The notes under the pieces were generated by a model, which saw nothing but the letters and a program-made list of their open reading frames with translations, was not told the DNA's origin and searched no databases. A stretch of DNA of 64,000 bases, from contig DUMQ01000130.1 of assembly GCA_012839815.1 (NCBI GenBank), positions 1 through 64,000 on the forward strand, written 5' to 3'. The stretch comes from Bacillota bacterium (GTDB lineage: Bacteria; Bacillota; SHA-98; Ch115; JABLXJ01). Below, piece after piece: positions 28,205 to 37,763 of the stretch. A program made the translations under genes and the position numbers. How positions within the stretch are numbered: the stretch's first letter is position 1; each line of letters starts with the position of its first letter.

Positions 28205-29339
28205 GGTGGAGTACTCCAATCTCCCCAAGGCGGGCGAGGAACTCTGCGGCGACAGCGTTGAGGTGGCGCGCACCGAGGATTCCGTTATAGTGGTCATGGC
28301 GGACGGGCTGGGGAGCGGGGTCAAGGCGAATATCCTATCGACCCTGACGACGAAGATAGCGGCATCGATGTTGAAGGGCGGCCTGGAACTCGACGAAGTG
28401 GTCGAGACCCTCAGCCACACGCTGCCAGTCTGCCAGGTCAGGAAGCTTGCGTATTCAACCTTTAGCATTGTCCAGGTCTTCAACTCTGGAGATGCCTACC
28501 TGGCGGAATTCGATAACCCGCCAGCGTTCTTCATAAAAGATGGCAAGGTGAGGGACCTCCCTTCAAACGCCCGCGTGATAGCGGGCAGGACGGTAAGGGA
28601 GTACAGGTTTACGGTTTCGAGCGGCGATTCCATCGTCCTTGCCAGCGACGGAGTGATACATGCCGGAGTTGGGGGGGTGCTTAACTTGGGATGGCAGTGG
28701 GCGAATGTTGCCGAGTACCTGGAGGGGATAGCGGGAAGGTGTCAGGACGCCCAGTCCGTCGCCCGCCGCCTCACGCGGGTGTGTTACCATCTATATGCCG
28801 GCCATCCGGGCGATGATGCGACCGCCGTTGTTCTCAAGGTCCGCTACCCGAGGACGCTGACCGCCGTGGTCGGCCCGCCCAGGAATCGCGAAGACGATCC
28901 CAGGGTGGCGAGGGAGCTGATGAAGGAATCTGGCAAGAAGGTGGTGTGCGGCGGGACGACGAGTCTTCTCATCGCAAGGGAGCTTGGGCGAACCATCGAT
29001 GTAAACCTTGATACGATGTCGCCGGACCTGCCGCCGTCAGGACGCATAGCAGGGATCGATCTCGTGACCGAAGGGATCATCACGCTGTCCCGCGCGCGGG
29101 ATATCCTCGAGGAAGCGGGGAATTCGGGCATCACGCCGCGCGGGAATGACGGAGCCAGCGCGCTCGCCAGGATGCTGCTAGAGAGCGACAGGATAAGGTT
29201 CATTGTGGGAAGGGCGATCAACCCGGCGCACCAGAATCCCAGGCTCCCGGTGAGTCTATCTTTGAAAATGCAAGTTGTCTCGGATATCGCCAGGATGCTT
29301 GAGCGCCGTGGTAAACAGGTACAAACCATTTACTTCTAA
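28188..29339 (+). CDS. SpoIIE-type PP2C serine phosphatase
   Basis: ELCGDSVEVARTEDSVIVVMADGLGSGVKANILSTLTTKIAASML; GHPGDDATAVVLKV. Confidence 0.87.
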   Translation: MSIFVEVEYSNLPKAGEELCGDSVEVARTEDSVIVVMADGLGSGVKANILSTLTTKIAASMLKGGLELDEVVETLSHTLPVCQVRKLAYSTFSIVQVFNSGDAYLAEFDNPPAFFIKDGKVRDLPSNARVIAGRTVREYRFTVSSGDSIVLASDGVIHAGVGGVLNLGWQWANVAEYLEGIAGRCQDAQSVARRLTRVCYHLYAGHPGDDATAVVLKVRYPRTLTAVVGPPRNREDDPRVARELMKESGKKVVCGGTTSLLIARELGRTIDVNLDTMSPDLPPSGRIAGIDLVTEGIITLSRARDILEEAGNSGITPRGNDGASALARMLLESDRIRFIVGRAINPAHQNPRLPVSLSLKMQVVSDIARMLERRGKQVQTIYF

Positions 29340-29465
29340 ATTTCTTTATGCCCGGCGCTGCATGCGAGGCCATGGGATCATCCTGTACGTGAAGAAGCTC
29401 GGATGTCCCGTGCGCTCCCTGGTCGGCCGGGCGGAGAGGTAAATAACGGTGGGAGGGGAAGCGAT

Positions 29466-30041
29466 ATGCCAGAAACCGGTGTCCATCAGGATATTCACCA
29501 GGAGGTTCAAGATGACGTTCATGACGTTGGCCGAGAAGCGGACGGTCTTGCGAACCGCCGGTTTGAAAAGGTCAACGAGATCCTCGAAAAATATGAATGC
29601 GATAGGGCGGCGCTGATCAGCATTCTCCAGGAGGTACAAGATGAATATCGATACCTCCCCAAGGAGATCTTGACCTACGTTGCGACGGCGCTGGGGCTGC
29701 CGCCAGCGAAGGTCTACGGGGTTGCCACGTTCTACGCGCAGTTTTCGCTTGAGCCCCAGGGAAAGTATGTGATCAGGGCTTGCGACGGGACGGCCTGTCA
29801 CGTGAGAGGGTCTCAGCCTGTACTGCGCGCCATCTGCAATAAGCTCAAGCTCAAGGATGGGGAGCGGACCACGCGAGACCTCATGTTTACGGTCGAGACG
29901 GTTTCATGCCTCGGCGCGTGCGGCCTCGCGCCCGTTGTAATGATAAACGACAAGATCTACGGGCAGATGACGCCCGAGAAGGTGACGAAGGTCCTGGACG
30001 ACATCATAAAGGCGGAGAGGAGAAGGGGTGAGGTTCAATGA
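29466..30041 (+). CDS. hydC: NADH-dependent [FeFe] hydrogenase gamma subunit (NuoE-like)
   Basis: VYGVATFYAQFSLEPQGKYVIRACDGTACHVRGS...CLGACGLAPVVMI. Confidence 0.93.
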   Translation: MPETGVHQDIHQEVQDDVHDVGREADGLANRRFEKVNEILEKYECDRAALISILQEVQDEYRYLPKEILTYVATALGLPPAKVYGVATFYAQFSLEPQGKYVIRACDGTACHVRGSQPVLRAICNKLKLKDGERTTRDLMFTVETVSCLGACGLAPVVMINDKIYGQMTPEKVTKVLDDIIKAERRRGEVQ

Positions 30042-31954
30042 TAGCTTCAAGGACCGAGCTTGACAGGATGAAGGAGGACTACCTGCAGGTGCTTGGCCGG
30101 GCCAAGATGAGGGTCCTGGTCTGCGCAGGCACCGGTTGCGTGGCAAACGGCTCTCTTGAGGTTTACCGCGAGATAAAGCGCCTGGCGCAGGAGCGGGGCG
30201 TGCTCGTGGACGTCGATTTCGCTAAGGAGGGCGGGGCTTTGTCTGAGCGCGCCGGCGGCGGGACGGATTCGCGCCAGGTGGGAGCTACGGTGACCAGGAG
30301 TGGGTGCCATGGATTCTGCGAGATGGGTCCCCTTGTGAGGATCGAGCCAGGGGGTCTCCTCTACGTTAAGGTCAGGCCGGAGGACGCAGGGGAGATCGTC
30401 GACCGGACCCTCTGCAAGGGTGAGGTGGTCGAGAGGCTGGTTTATCACCATCCTGGCACGGACGAGGTTTTTAAGACGGAGAGCTCCATACCGTTTTACC
30501 GGCGCCAGAAGCGCCTGGCCCTGGCCAGGTGCGGGCGCATCGACCCCGAGGATATAAAGGACTACATCGCGCACGATGGTTACCAGGCTATAGCGAAGGT
30601 CCTTGCGGGCATGACGCCTGAGGAGGTCGTGAATGAAATCCTCGGCTCCGGCTTGCGCGGCCGCGGCGGGGCGGGATTCCCAACGGGCAAGAAGTGGGAG
30701 TTTACGCGCCTGGCCCAGGGTGATAAGAAATATGTGGTCTGCAACGGGGACGAAGGAGACCCGGGCGCCTTCATGGACCGGAGCGTCATGGAGGGGGATC
30801 CTCACCGCGTACTCGAGGGGATGATGATCGCAGGCTATGCCGTGGGAGCCCAGGAGGGTTATATATACGTTCGCGCGGAATACCCGCTTGCAGTGAGACG
30901 CCTCAAGAAGGCGATCGCCGATGCTCGCGAGTGGGGAATTCTCGGGAAGAACATCCTAGGGAGCGGCTTTTCTTTCGATATAAAGATCAAAGAGGGTGCG
31001 GGGGCCTTTGTATGCGGGGAGGAGACCGCCCTGCTCGCGTCGCTTGAGGGCAAGCGGGGAATGCCCAGGCCCAAGCCGCCGTTTCCAGCTGTGAGCGGGC
31101 TCTGGGGAAGGCCGACGGTTATAAACAACGTGGAGACGCTTGCAAACGTGCCGGGTATAATCCTGAACGGCAAGGACTGGTTCAGGGGCTTCGGGACCGA
31201 GGGCAGCCCCGGCACGAAGACCTTCGCCCTGACCGGCCAGGTGGTAAATACAGGCCTCATAGAGGTCCCTATGGGCTGCACGTTGCGCGAGGTAATATTT
31301 GATATCGGGGGCGGCATACGCGGCGGCAAGAGGTTCAAGGCTGCTCAGATAGGCGGGCCGTCGGGCGGGTGCCTCACTGAGGAGCACCTCGACCTGCCCC
31401 TTGATTTCGATTCGCTGGCGCGCGTGGGGGCCATGGTCGGCTCGGGCGGGATCGTGGTGATGGATGAAGATACATGTATCGTGGAAGTTGCCCGGTTCTT
31501 CATGCACTTCACGCAGAATGAATCGTGCGGCAAATGCGTGCCGTGCCGTGAGGGGACCAAGAGGATGCTGGAGATACTGGAGAAGATTGTTGCGGGCGAA
31601 GCCACCAGGGAGGACGTTGATCTCCTGGAGGAGATCGCCTGGGCGGTGAAGGATGGATCACTCTGCGGACTGGGCAAGACCGCTCCAAACCCCGTTCTCA
31701 CGACGCTCCGGTATTTCAGGGACGAGTATATGGCCCATGTGGTGGATAGGCGGTGCCCGGCGCGCGTGTGCCAGGCGTTCAAGGAATTCTATATCGATGA
31801 AACCTGCAAGGGCTGCGGCAAGTGCGCAAGGCAGTGCCCGGCGGGGGCCATCTCGGGCGAGATCCGGAAGAGACATTCGATCAATACTCAGCTGTGCGTG
31901 AGATGCGGCGCATGCGTCATAGCATGTCCGTTTGGCGCCGTAAAGGAGGGTTGA
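30038..31954 (+). CDS. hydB: NADH-dependent [FeFe] hydrogenase beta subunit (NuoF-like)
   Basis: SGLRGRGGAGFPTGKKWEF, GDEGDPGAFMDRSVMEGDPHRV, ESCGKCVPCREG, two C-terminal 4Fe-4S motifs. Confidence 0.94.
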   Translation: MIASRTELDRMKEDYLQVLGRAKMRVLVCAGTGCVANGSLEVYREIKRLAQERGVLVDVDFAKEGGALSERAGGGTDSRQVGATVTRSGCHGFCEMGPLVRIEPGGLLYVKVRPEDAGEIVDRTLCKGEVVERLVYHHPGTDEVFKTESSIPFYRRQKRLALARCGRIDPEDIKDYIAHDGYQAIAKVLAGMTPEEVVNEILGSGLRGRGGAGFPTGKKWEFTRLAQGDKKYVVCNGDEGDPGAFMDRSVMEGDPHRVLEGMMIAGYAVGAQEGYIYVRAEYPLAVRRLKKAIADAREWGILGKNILGSGFSFDIKIKEGAGAFVCGEETALLASLEGKRGMPRPKPPFPAVSGLWGRPTVINNVETLANVPGIILNGKDWFRGFGTEGSPGTKTFALTGQVVNTGLIEVPMGCTLREVIFDIGGGIRGGKRFKAAQIGGPSGGCLTEEHLDLPLDFDSLARVGAMVGSGGIVVMDEDTCIVEVARFFMHFTQNESCGKCVPCREGTKRMLEILEKIVAGEATREDVDLLEEIAWAVKDGSLCGLGKTAPNPVLTTLRYFRDEYMAHVVDRRCPARVCQAFKEFYIDETCKGCGKCARQCPAGAISGEIRKRHSINTQLCVRCGACVIACPFGAVKEG

Positions 31955-31958
31955 CCAG

Positions 31959-34073
31959 ATGATTAATGGGAAGAAGATAATTGTCGACGGGCAGGCAGTC
32001 CCGCTCGATGGCGAGGAAAACCTGCTTGAGGTCATACGAAAGGCGGGCATCAACCTCCCGACCTTCTGTTACCACTCGGAGCTGAGCGTTTACGGAGCGT
32101 GCCGCATGTGCCTCGTGGAGGTCGAGGGCGGGGGCCTCGTCGCGGCATGCTCGACGCCGCCGAGGGACGGCATGGTGATCAGGACGAACACTGAACGCGT
32201 CCGGAGGCTCCGGAGGATCATAATCGAGCTCTTACTGGCCAATCATAATCGTGATTGTACTACTTGCGAGAAGAGCGGGGCATGCAAGCTCCAGGATCTT
32301 GCCATGCAGCTTGGCGTGCGCGAAGTACGTCTCGGCCAGAGGGACGTGAGGCTGCCGGTGGATAAAAGCAGCCCGGCGGTTGTGAGGGACCCCAATAAGT
32401 GCATCCTCTGCGGCGATTGCGTCAGGATGTGCGAGGAGGTCCAGGGAATAGGGGTGCTTGATTTCGCCTTCAGGGGCTCCAGGGTTGTGGTGACCCCGGC
32501 GTTTAACAAGAACATGGCCGAGGTCGATTGCGTAAATTGCGGCCAGTGCGCCGCCGTCTGCCCCACGGGCGCTCTCGTGGTCAAGTCTGAGGTTGATGAG
32601 GCCTGGAAGGCGATCCATGACCCCAAGAAGACGGTCATAGCCCAGATCGCGCCGGCTGTGCGCGTGGCTGTAGGCGAGGCGTTTGGCATGCCTCCGGGCG
32701 AGATAGCCACGGGCAAGATCGTGGCTGCCCTCAGGAGGATAGGGTTCGACAAGGTGTTCGACACTTGCTTTGCGGCCGACCTCACTGTCATGGAGGAGAC
32801 CGCGGAGTTCACGGAGCGGCTGGCGAAGGGCGAGCGGCTGCCGCAGTTTACGTCGTGCTGCCCTGCCTGGGTCAAGTTTGCGGAGCAGTATTACCCCGGG
32901 CTCGTTCCAAATATATCGACCTGCCGGTCGCCCCAGCAGATGTTCGGGTCGGTGGCGAAGAAGTTCTACGCCAGGAGCCTGGGCATCAAGCCGGAAGATC
33001 TCTTCGTGATCTCGGTGATGCCGTGCACGGCGAAGAAGTTCGAGGCGAGAAGGCCCGAGTTCAACACCGGCGGGGTGAGGGACGTGGATCTCGTCCTGAC
33101 GACCCAGGAGGTAACCCGGATGATCAAGGAATCCGGCATCTCCTTTGAGGAGCTTGAGGTGGATTCGTTCGATGCGCCCTTTGGCTTTGCGAGCGGCGCC
33201 GGAATCATATTCGGCGTGACGGGCGGGGTGGCCGAGGCAGTGCTCAGGGCGGCGTATGAAAAGCTCACAGGCAAAGCCCTCAGCGATGTAAACTTCGTTG
33301 AGGTGCGCGGTATGAAATCGCTGAAGGAGGCCACAGTGGAGGCCGGCGGCCGTGAGATCAGGCTTGCCGTCGTAAACGGGCTCGGGGCGGCCAGGGATCT
33401 CCTTGATAAAATCATGCGCGGTGAGGCCAGCTACGACCTGGTGGAGGTCATGGCTTGCCCGGGCGGGTGCGTTGGCGGCGGCGGGCAGCCGGTGCCGAAC
33501 ACCAGGGAGGCGCGGGAGAAGCGAGGCAGAGGCCTCTACGCCGCTGATAAGCTCGTCCAGCTGCGGAAGTCGCAGGATAACCCCGTCGTGACATCGCTTT
33601 ATGGGAAATGGCTCGACGAGCCAAACGGGAAGGAGGCACATAAGGCCCTCCACACAGCGTATTCCTCCAGGAGGAGGATATCAGGCGAGGATATCGAGCT
33701 TACGGGCCAGCCCGGGGCGGGCCCGGGGGCGGGGACCGCGGAGGATGGCAGGTGCGACGGCAGGGTCAGCAAAGTCGATGTGGCGGTCTGCGTGGGGACA
33801 TCATGTTACCTGAGGGGAGCATATAATGTGCTGCAGAACCTGATCGATGAGGTCGGGAGGGCCGGCCTGAGCGATAGGGTAAATCTGCACGCGACATTCT
33901 GCTTTGAGAGGTGCGATAAGGGGCCGTCCGTGAGCGTAAACGGCAGGGTCATAACCGGGGTGACCCCGGATAAGGCGGGCTGGGTAGTGGAGAACTTCAT
34001 AAGGCCGCAGGCCGCAGGCTCCCAGAGTTCCCCGAGTAGCTCCAGCTCTGTCGATTCAGCAATGCGGAGGTGA
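31959..34073 (+). CDS. hydA: [FeFe] hydrogenase alpha subunit with C-terminal Trx-like [2Fe-2S] domain
   Basis: FTSCCPAWVKF, VMPCTAKKFE, EVMACPGGCVGGGGQP; N-terminal 2Fe-2S and 4Fe-4S motifs; C-terminal CVGTSCYLRGAYNVL...ATFCFERCDKGP. Confidence 0.95.
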   Translation: MINGKKIIVDGQAVPLDGEENLLEVIRKAGINLPTFCYHSELSVYGACRMCLVEVEGGGLVAACSTPPRDGMVIRTNTERVRRLRRIIIELLLANHNRDCTTCEKSGACKLQDLAMQLGVREVRLGQRDVRLPVDKSSPAVVRDPNKCILCGDCVRMCEEVQGIGVLDFAFRGSRVVVTPAFNKNMAEVDCVNCGQCAAVCPTGALVVKSEVDEAWKAIHDPKKTVIAQIAPAVRVAVGEAFGMPPGEIATGKIVAALRRIGFDKVFDTCFAADLTVMEETAEFTERLAKGERLPQFTSCCPAWVKFAEQYYPGLVPNISTCRSPQQMFGSVAKKFYARSLGIKPEDLFVISVMPCTAKKFEARRPEFNTGGVRDVDLVLTTQEVTRMIKESGISFEELEVDSFDAPFGFASGAGIIFGVTGGVAEAVLRAAYEKLTGKALSDVNFVEVRGMKSLKEATVEAGGREIRLAVVNGLGAARDLLDKIMRGEASYDLVEVMACPGGCVGGGGQPVPNTREAREKRGRGLYAADKLVQLRKSQDNPVVTSLYGKWLDEPNGKEAHKALHTAYSSRRRISGEDIELTGQPGAGPGAGTAEDGRCDGRVSKVDVAVCVGTSCYLRGAYNVLQNLIDEVGRAGLSDRVNLHATFCFERCDKGPSVSVNGRVITGVTPDKAGWVVENFIRPQAAGSQSSPSSSSSVDSAMRR

Positions 34074-34080
34074 CACCAGG

Positions 34081-34764
34081 ATGCCCAAGGGCACAGGGAT
34101 ATCCCTCTCCAGGCAGGCGCTCCTGCGCCTCCCCCGTTATTATCGTTATGTCAGCCATTGTAGGGATAGAGGCATGAAATTCGTATCCTCCGAGGAGATT
34201 GCCAGGGAGGCTGAGGTGAATCCGGTCCAGGTGAGGAAGGACCTCACCCAGTTCGGGCAGTTTGGCAAGCCAGGCGTCGGGTACAACGTCGTGGAGCTCG
34301 CTTCCGTCCTGGAAGAGATTCTCGGCATCAGGAACCTGAATGAGGCCGTGCTGGTCGGCGCCGGGCGGCTTGGCACGGCCATCGCCAATTACAGCGGTTT
34401 CGCCCGGTATGGACTCAGCATCGTTGCGCTATTTGACGTGGACCCTCTCAAGATAGGGGAAAGGGTCGGTGGCAAGGAGGTCTTCCACCGGAGCGAGCTA
34501 TCCCATGTTGTCCGGCGGCTTGGCATCCAGGTGGGGATCATTACCGTGCCGGCCGAGGAGGCGCAGTCGGTTGCCGACGACATGGTGGCTGCAGGGATAC
34601 GGGCAATATGGAACTTTGCACCCATAACGATCAAGGTGCCCGGGGATGTTGTGGTGCGTAACGAGGACCTGGCCGCAGGCCTCGCTACGCTCTTCCATCA
34701 CCTTGCTGCAGAACCCTCGCCAGTAAAAAAAGTAAGTTTGCTTCTGAGCGAAGCAGGAGATTAG
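34081..34764 (+). CDS. rex: Redox-sensing transcriptional repressor Rex
   Basis: SRQALLRLPRYYRYV...SSEEIAREAEVNPVQVRKDLTQFGQFGKPGVGYNV; GAGRLGTAIANY. Confidence 0.95.
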   Translation: MPKGTGISLSRQALLRLPRYYRYVSHCRDRGMKFVSSEEIAREAEVNPVQVRKDLTQFGQFGKPGVGYNVVELASVLEEILGIRNLNEAVLVGAGRLGTAIANYSGFARYGLSIVALFDVDPLKIGERVGGKEVFHRSELSHVVRRLGIQVGIITVPAEEAQSVADDMVAAGIRAIWNFAPITIKVPGDVVVRNEDLAAGLATLFHHLAAEPSPVKKVSLLLSEAGD

Positions 34765-34901
34765 CCGGGGACCGAGAAAATAGATAGGTATTTGAAACCA
34801 CGGCCGGCGCAATGGCCGCCGCCGGCAGGCGCCGGGCTGGATGCAGGAACCCGGCTCAATAGGAGCTCGGCTGGATGCAAAGCCCAAAGAGGTAGAGGCT
34901 T

Positions 34902-35921
34902 GTGTATGCTGACTTAGAAAAACAAACCTCAAAGTTGCCCAAAAAGATCCTCGTTGTTTGCACCGGCAATACATGCCGCAGCCCGATGGCCGAAGCCATG
35001 CTCCGCGAGAGTTTCAGGTCGTTGAGCGGGAAGGGAGGCAGGGATGGCGCTGATATACAGGTTATCTCCGCCGGGTTAGCGGCCCCGGAGGGGGAGCCCG
35101 CCTCCCGCCTGGCGGTCGAGGTGATGAAGGAGCGAAACCTCGATATATCCGGCCACCGGGCGCGGTCGATAACGCGGCAGCTGGTTGAGGATGCGGATCT
35201 TATCCTCACGATGACTGCAGGTCATAAGCGGTCCCTTGTTGCCATGTACCCTGAGGCAGAGGGCAAGGTCTTCTCAATGAAGGAGTTTGCCGCTGGAGCC
35301 GGGGGTAAGCCTGGCGATGGGGATGGGCCTGGCGGTGGGGGTGGTGATATTCCTGATCCCTTCGGGGGTTCAATAGAAGCTTACCGGGCTGCGGCCGATG
35401 AGATCGGTGATGCGGTGGAGAGGATTATCTCAAGGTTTAAAGGCATAGAATCTTGTGGAGCAAGGGGAATGGTTTCGATGAGGGTGGCACTGGGTAGCGA
35501 TCACGGCGGATACCTGTTGAAGGAGCATCTAAAGAGCATTTTGGATGATATGGGGGTTGTCTATGAGGATTTCGGGACGTTTTCGGAGGAGAGTGTAGAC
35601 TACCCCGACATCGGCCTGGAGGTCGCGCGCCGCGTTGCACGCGGCGAGTTTGATCGGGGCGTCCTCATATGCGGGACGGGCATCGGTATGAGCATAGCGG
35701 CCAATAAAATTCCCGGTATCCGGGCCTCGCTCTGCCAGGATACGGTAACGGCCAGGCTCGCGCGGGAGCATAACGACGCAAATGTGCTCACGCTTGGCGG
35801 GCGGATCATAGGTCCTGTCGTCGCCGAGGAGATCCTCAAGGTGTGGCTGAGCACGCCATTCTCCGGGGGGCGCCACGCCAGGCGCATAGAGAAGATCACG
35901 CTGGCGGAGGGAGGGCGCTGA
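34902..35921 (+). CDS. Low-MW protein phosphatase (YwlE-like) fused to ribose-5-phosphate isomerase B
   Basis: [15 protein letters not shown] at the N-terminus; Gly-rich linker; [17 protein letters not shown]...[23 protein letters not shown] RpiB domain in the same frame. Confidence 0.9.
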   Translation: MYADLEKQTSKLPKKILVVCTGNTCRSPMAEAMLRESFRSLSGKGGRDGADIQVISAGLAAPEGEPASRLAVEVMKERNLDISGHRARSITRQLVEDADLILTMTAGHKRSLVAMYPEAEGKVFSMKEFAAGAGGKPGDGDGPGGGGGDIPDPFGGSIEAYRAAADEIGDAVERIISRFKGIESCGARGMVSMRVALGSDHGGYLLKEHLKSILDDMGVVYEDFGTFSEESVDYPDIGLEVARRVARGEFDRGVLICGTGIGMSIAANKIPGIRASLCQDTVTARLAREHNDANVLTLGGRIIGPVVAEEILKVWLSTPFSGGRHARRIEKITLAEGGR

Positions 35922-35923
35922 TT

Positions 35924-36367
35924 GTGGGCCGGCCGTCCTGGGACGAGTATTTCATGGAAATAGCGCAGCTTGTCGCTAAGCGGTCGACATGCCTGCGGCG
36001 CCAGGTCGGCGCCATTGCCGTCAGGGAGCGTCGCATCCTCGCCACGGGATATAACGGAGCACCCTCGGGGTTGAGGCATTGCCTCGAGGTCGGCTGCCTT
36101 CGCAGCGAGCGCGAAATACCCTCAGGCGAGCGGCAAGAGTTGTGCAGGGGCCTCCATGCCGAGCAAAATGTCATAATTCAAGCTGCGCTGCACGGGGTGA
36201 GCATATGGGGTGCCACCCTATATTGTACGCACCAGCCATGCAGCCTCTGTGCCAAGATGCTCGTAAACGCAGGCATGACCGAGATCGTATTCTCCGGCGA
36301 CTACCCTGACGAGCTGGCGCGCAGCATCCTTAGCGAGGCCGGGGTAACGCTAAGGCGCTGGCAGTGA
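35924..36367 (+). CDS. dCMP deaminase (ComEB-like)
   Basis: [16 protein letters not shown]...[19 protein letters not shown]. Confidence 0.9.
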   Translation: MGRPSWDEYFMEIAQLVAKRSTCLRRQVGAIAVRERRILATGYNGAPSGLRHCLEVGCLRSEREIPSGERQELCRGLHAEQNVIIQAALHGVSIWGATLYCTHQPCSLCAKMLVNAGMTEIVFSGDYPDELARSILSEAGVTLRRWQ

Positions 36368-36611
36368 GCGGCGAAGCGAGCAGTGGGCAACGAGCTGGCA
36401 GTGAGCAATGAGCGGTGAGCAGCCAGCGATGAGTAATGGGCAGTGGACGCGGAGCTTGATGAAGTGTGAAAAGAGGCAGGGGAAAGGTGAGAGTGGTAGA
36501 GAGTTGGCATTGACAAGCAGGTATCGCTTGTCTAAAATGGTTTGTGGTGTCGCTCTCGCTCCAGTTGTTTTAATGCAAGCGATAGTCTGATGCGGGCGAG
36601 CGGCAAGTGAG

Positions 36612-37697
36612 GTGCGCATAGTGGGACGGTACGAACAGTATCTAATTGCGTTCATAGAGGCTTTCGCCATATGCTATATATTGACGCCCGTCGTGAGGAG
36701 CGTGGCCTTGCGTTTCGGTTTTGTGGATAAGCCTGGTGGCAGGCACATTCATAAGGTCCCGATACCGCTTCTCGGGGGCGTTGCCATCTATCTCGCTTTT
36801 ATCCTGACATCCCTGCACCGGGTGACCATGGATAGCGACCTGCTAGGACTTCTTGCGGGATCGACTGTAATCGTAATGGTCGGCATCATTGATGATATTA
36901 TGGAGCTCCCGGCGAAGCTGAAGTTCCTCGGGCAGATAATCGCTGCGGCCATTGTCGTGCTTTATGGCATACGGATAGAGTTTGTTACGAACCCCTTCGG
37001 TGGTATGATTTACCTCGGGGCCTGGAGCATCCCCGTAACCCTTCTATGGATCGTCAGCATCACGAACGTCATAAACTTCGTGGATGGCCTCGACGGGCTC
37101 GCCGCGGGCGTGTCATCAATCGCCGCCTTTTCCCTTTTTGTAGTGGCCGCCGAGAAGGGGCAGGCGACGATCGCGCTCTTGACCATCGCCCTGGCGGCAA
37201 GCGGGGTTGGGTTTCTGCGTTACAATTTCAACCCGGCGCGCATATTTATGGGCGATACGGGGGCTATGTTTTTGGGATTCAGTCTCGCCACCATATCCGT
37301 TATCGGAGCGCTGAAAGGCGCCACCACTATCGCGCTGGCCATACCGGTGCTTGCCCTTGGCCTGCCGATACTGGATACAGCTTTTGCTATAGTCCGCAGG
37401 GTCGAGAATGGCCAGCCCTTTTATGTTGCGGATAAAGGACACATTCACCACAGATTGCTGGCGCTCGGTCTAACGCAAAAGCAGGCTGTCCTCTTAATAT
37501 ACTTTATCACATCGTTCCTGGGCGTGAGCGCTATTGTCGTTGCGCAGATGGGAATCCTCTTTGGGTATACGGCCGTGGTGTTGATAATCGCCCTGCTTGC
37601 ATTCGGCGTGAAGCGGACGGGTATCGTGGATACCGGATCGCACAAGCACGTGCACAAAGTCATGCGAAACGGGGGGCCTCCCGCGGTCTCGGTCTAA
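36612..37697 (+). CDS. Undecaprenyl-phosphate GlcNAc-1-phosphate transferase (WecA/TagO/MraY family)
   Basis: IPLLGGVAIYLAF, NVINFVDGLDGLAAGV, FMGDTGAMFLGF, KGHIHHRLLALG. Confidence 0.92.
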   Translation: MRIVGRYEQYLIAFIEAFAICYILTPVVRSVALRFGFVDKPGGRHIHKVPIPLLGGVAIYLAFILTSLHRVTMDSDLLGLLAGSTVIVMVGIIDDIMELPAKLKFLGQIIAAAIVVLYGIRIEFVTNPFGGMIYLGAWSIPVTLLWIVSITNVINFVDGLDGLAAGVSSIAAFSLFVVAAEKGQATIALLTIALAASGVGFLRYNFNPARIFMGDTGAMFLGFSLATISVIGALKGATTIALAIPVLALGLPILDTAFAIVRRVENGQPFYVADKGHIHHRLLALGLTQKQAVLLIYFITSFLGVSAIVVAQMGILFGYTAVVLIIALLAFGVKRTGIVDTGSHKHVHKVMRNGGPPAVSV

Positions 37698-37763
37698 GTT
37701 GACCGTTCTCCTGCGAATGACGAAAGGGGCAGAGATTTAGAAAGTTGCGGTGATCGCGGATTA

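Noticed and set aside
29418-29440. tcggccgggcggagag near hydC as another copy of the dispersed repeat
   Set aside because: The match is about 16 bp with no adjacent similarity; could be chance in GC-rich DNA.
32232-33653. 473-aa minus-strand ORF antisense to hydA
   Set aside because: High-GC shadow ORF; hydA on the plus strand has full motif support. The same applies to many other long antisense ORFs in the track (e.g. 1457-2131, 22205-22606, 23984-24754, 48554-49363, 50503-51327).
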